Assembly: GCA_043808585.1 (NCBI GenBank)
Contig: JAZDES010000199.1
Span: 1 to 14,446 of the forward strand
Length of the DNA stretch: 14,446 nucleotides
Reading direction: 5' to 3'
Origin: CAYVMN01 sp043808585
Lineage (GTDB): Bacteria > Desulfobacterota > DSM-4660 > Desulfatiglandales > Desulfatiglandaceae
Shown: positions 14,018-14,446 of the stretch, piece after piece
How the letters are laid out: each line of letters opens with the position of its first letter
How positions within the stretch are numbered: position 1 is the stretch's first letter
Position numbers and translations under genes: made by a program
Notes under the pieces: model-generated
What the model was told of the DNA's origin: nothing
What the model saw: only the letters and a program-made list of their open reading frames with translations
The model's database searches: none

Positions 14018-14446
<429 letters not shown>

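Overview
The window looks like a piece of chromosome from a strictly anaerobic bacterium. It carries a glycyl radical enzyme with its activase, a second radical SAM enzyme, a cobalamin-biosynthesis gene and a type II secretion/type IV pilus-like ATPase. Gene style, GC content near 50% and a common CGCGGGAATGACAG-type intergenic palindrome suggest a Desulfobacterota (former Deltaproteobacteria) relative. That assignment is inference, not proven by the sequence.

Layout. Bases 1-115 hold the tail of an unidentified ORF. Bases 116-641 contain no gene but hold two strong inverted-repeat structures, including a domain of about 137 nt closed by a 12-bp helix, which looks like a structured leader RNA. 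Bases 642-3694 encode a large GspE/PilB-type ATPase with an unusual N-terminal extension. Its reading frame is broken by an apparent 1-nt deletion between Walker A and Walker B, leaving two ORFs. Bases 3695-3923 hold only a degenerate zinc-ribbon-like ORF. cobQ lies on the minus strand (3924-5429), with a MITE-like palindrome just upstream of it (5482-5578).

A plus-strand gene cluster (5833-12345) follows a plausible sigma70 promoter. It encodes a fused alpha+beta 2-oxoacid/acetoin dehydrogenase E1, a glycyl radical enzyme of unassigned subfamily, its radical SAM activase, and a tandem split-barrel flavin-type protein. The last gene starts at TTG inside the activase stop codon. Converging on this cluster with a 14-nt gap is a minus-strand radical SAM protein (12360-13763) with six clustered cysteines. 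Upstream of that gene lie the terminator, the 5S rRNA and the 3' end of the 23S rRNA of a minus-strand rRNA operon, which runs off the right edge.

How the parts fit. The most interesting unit is the E1/glycyl radical enzyme/activase/flavoprotein cluster. The activase would install the glycyl radical on Gly813 of the lyase, whose Cys454-x-Glu456 motif points to a CxE-type dehydratase, decarboxylase or C-S lyase rather than pyruvate formate-lyase. The fused E1 has no E2 or E3 partner in the window. The substrate and the reason for pairing a thiamine-diphosphate enzyme with a radical lyase cannot be read from the sequence alone.
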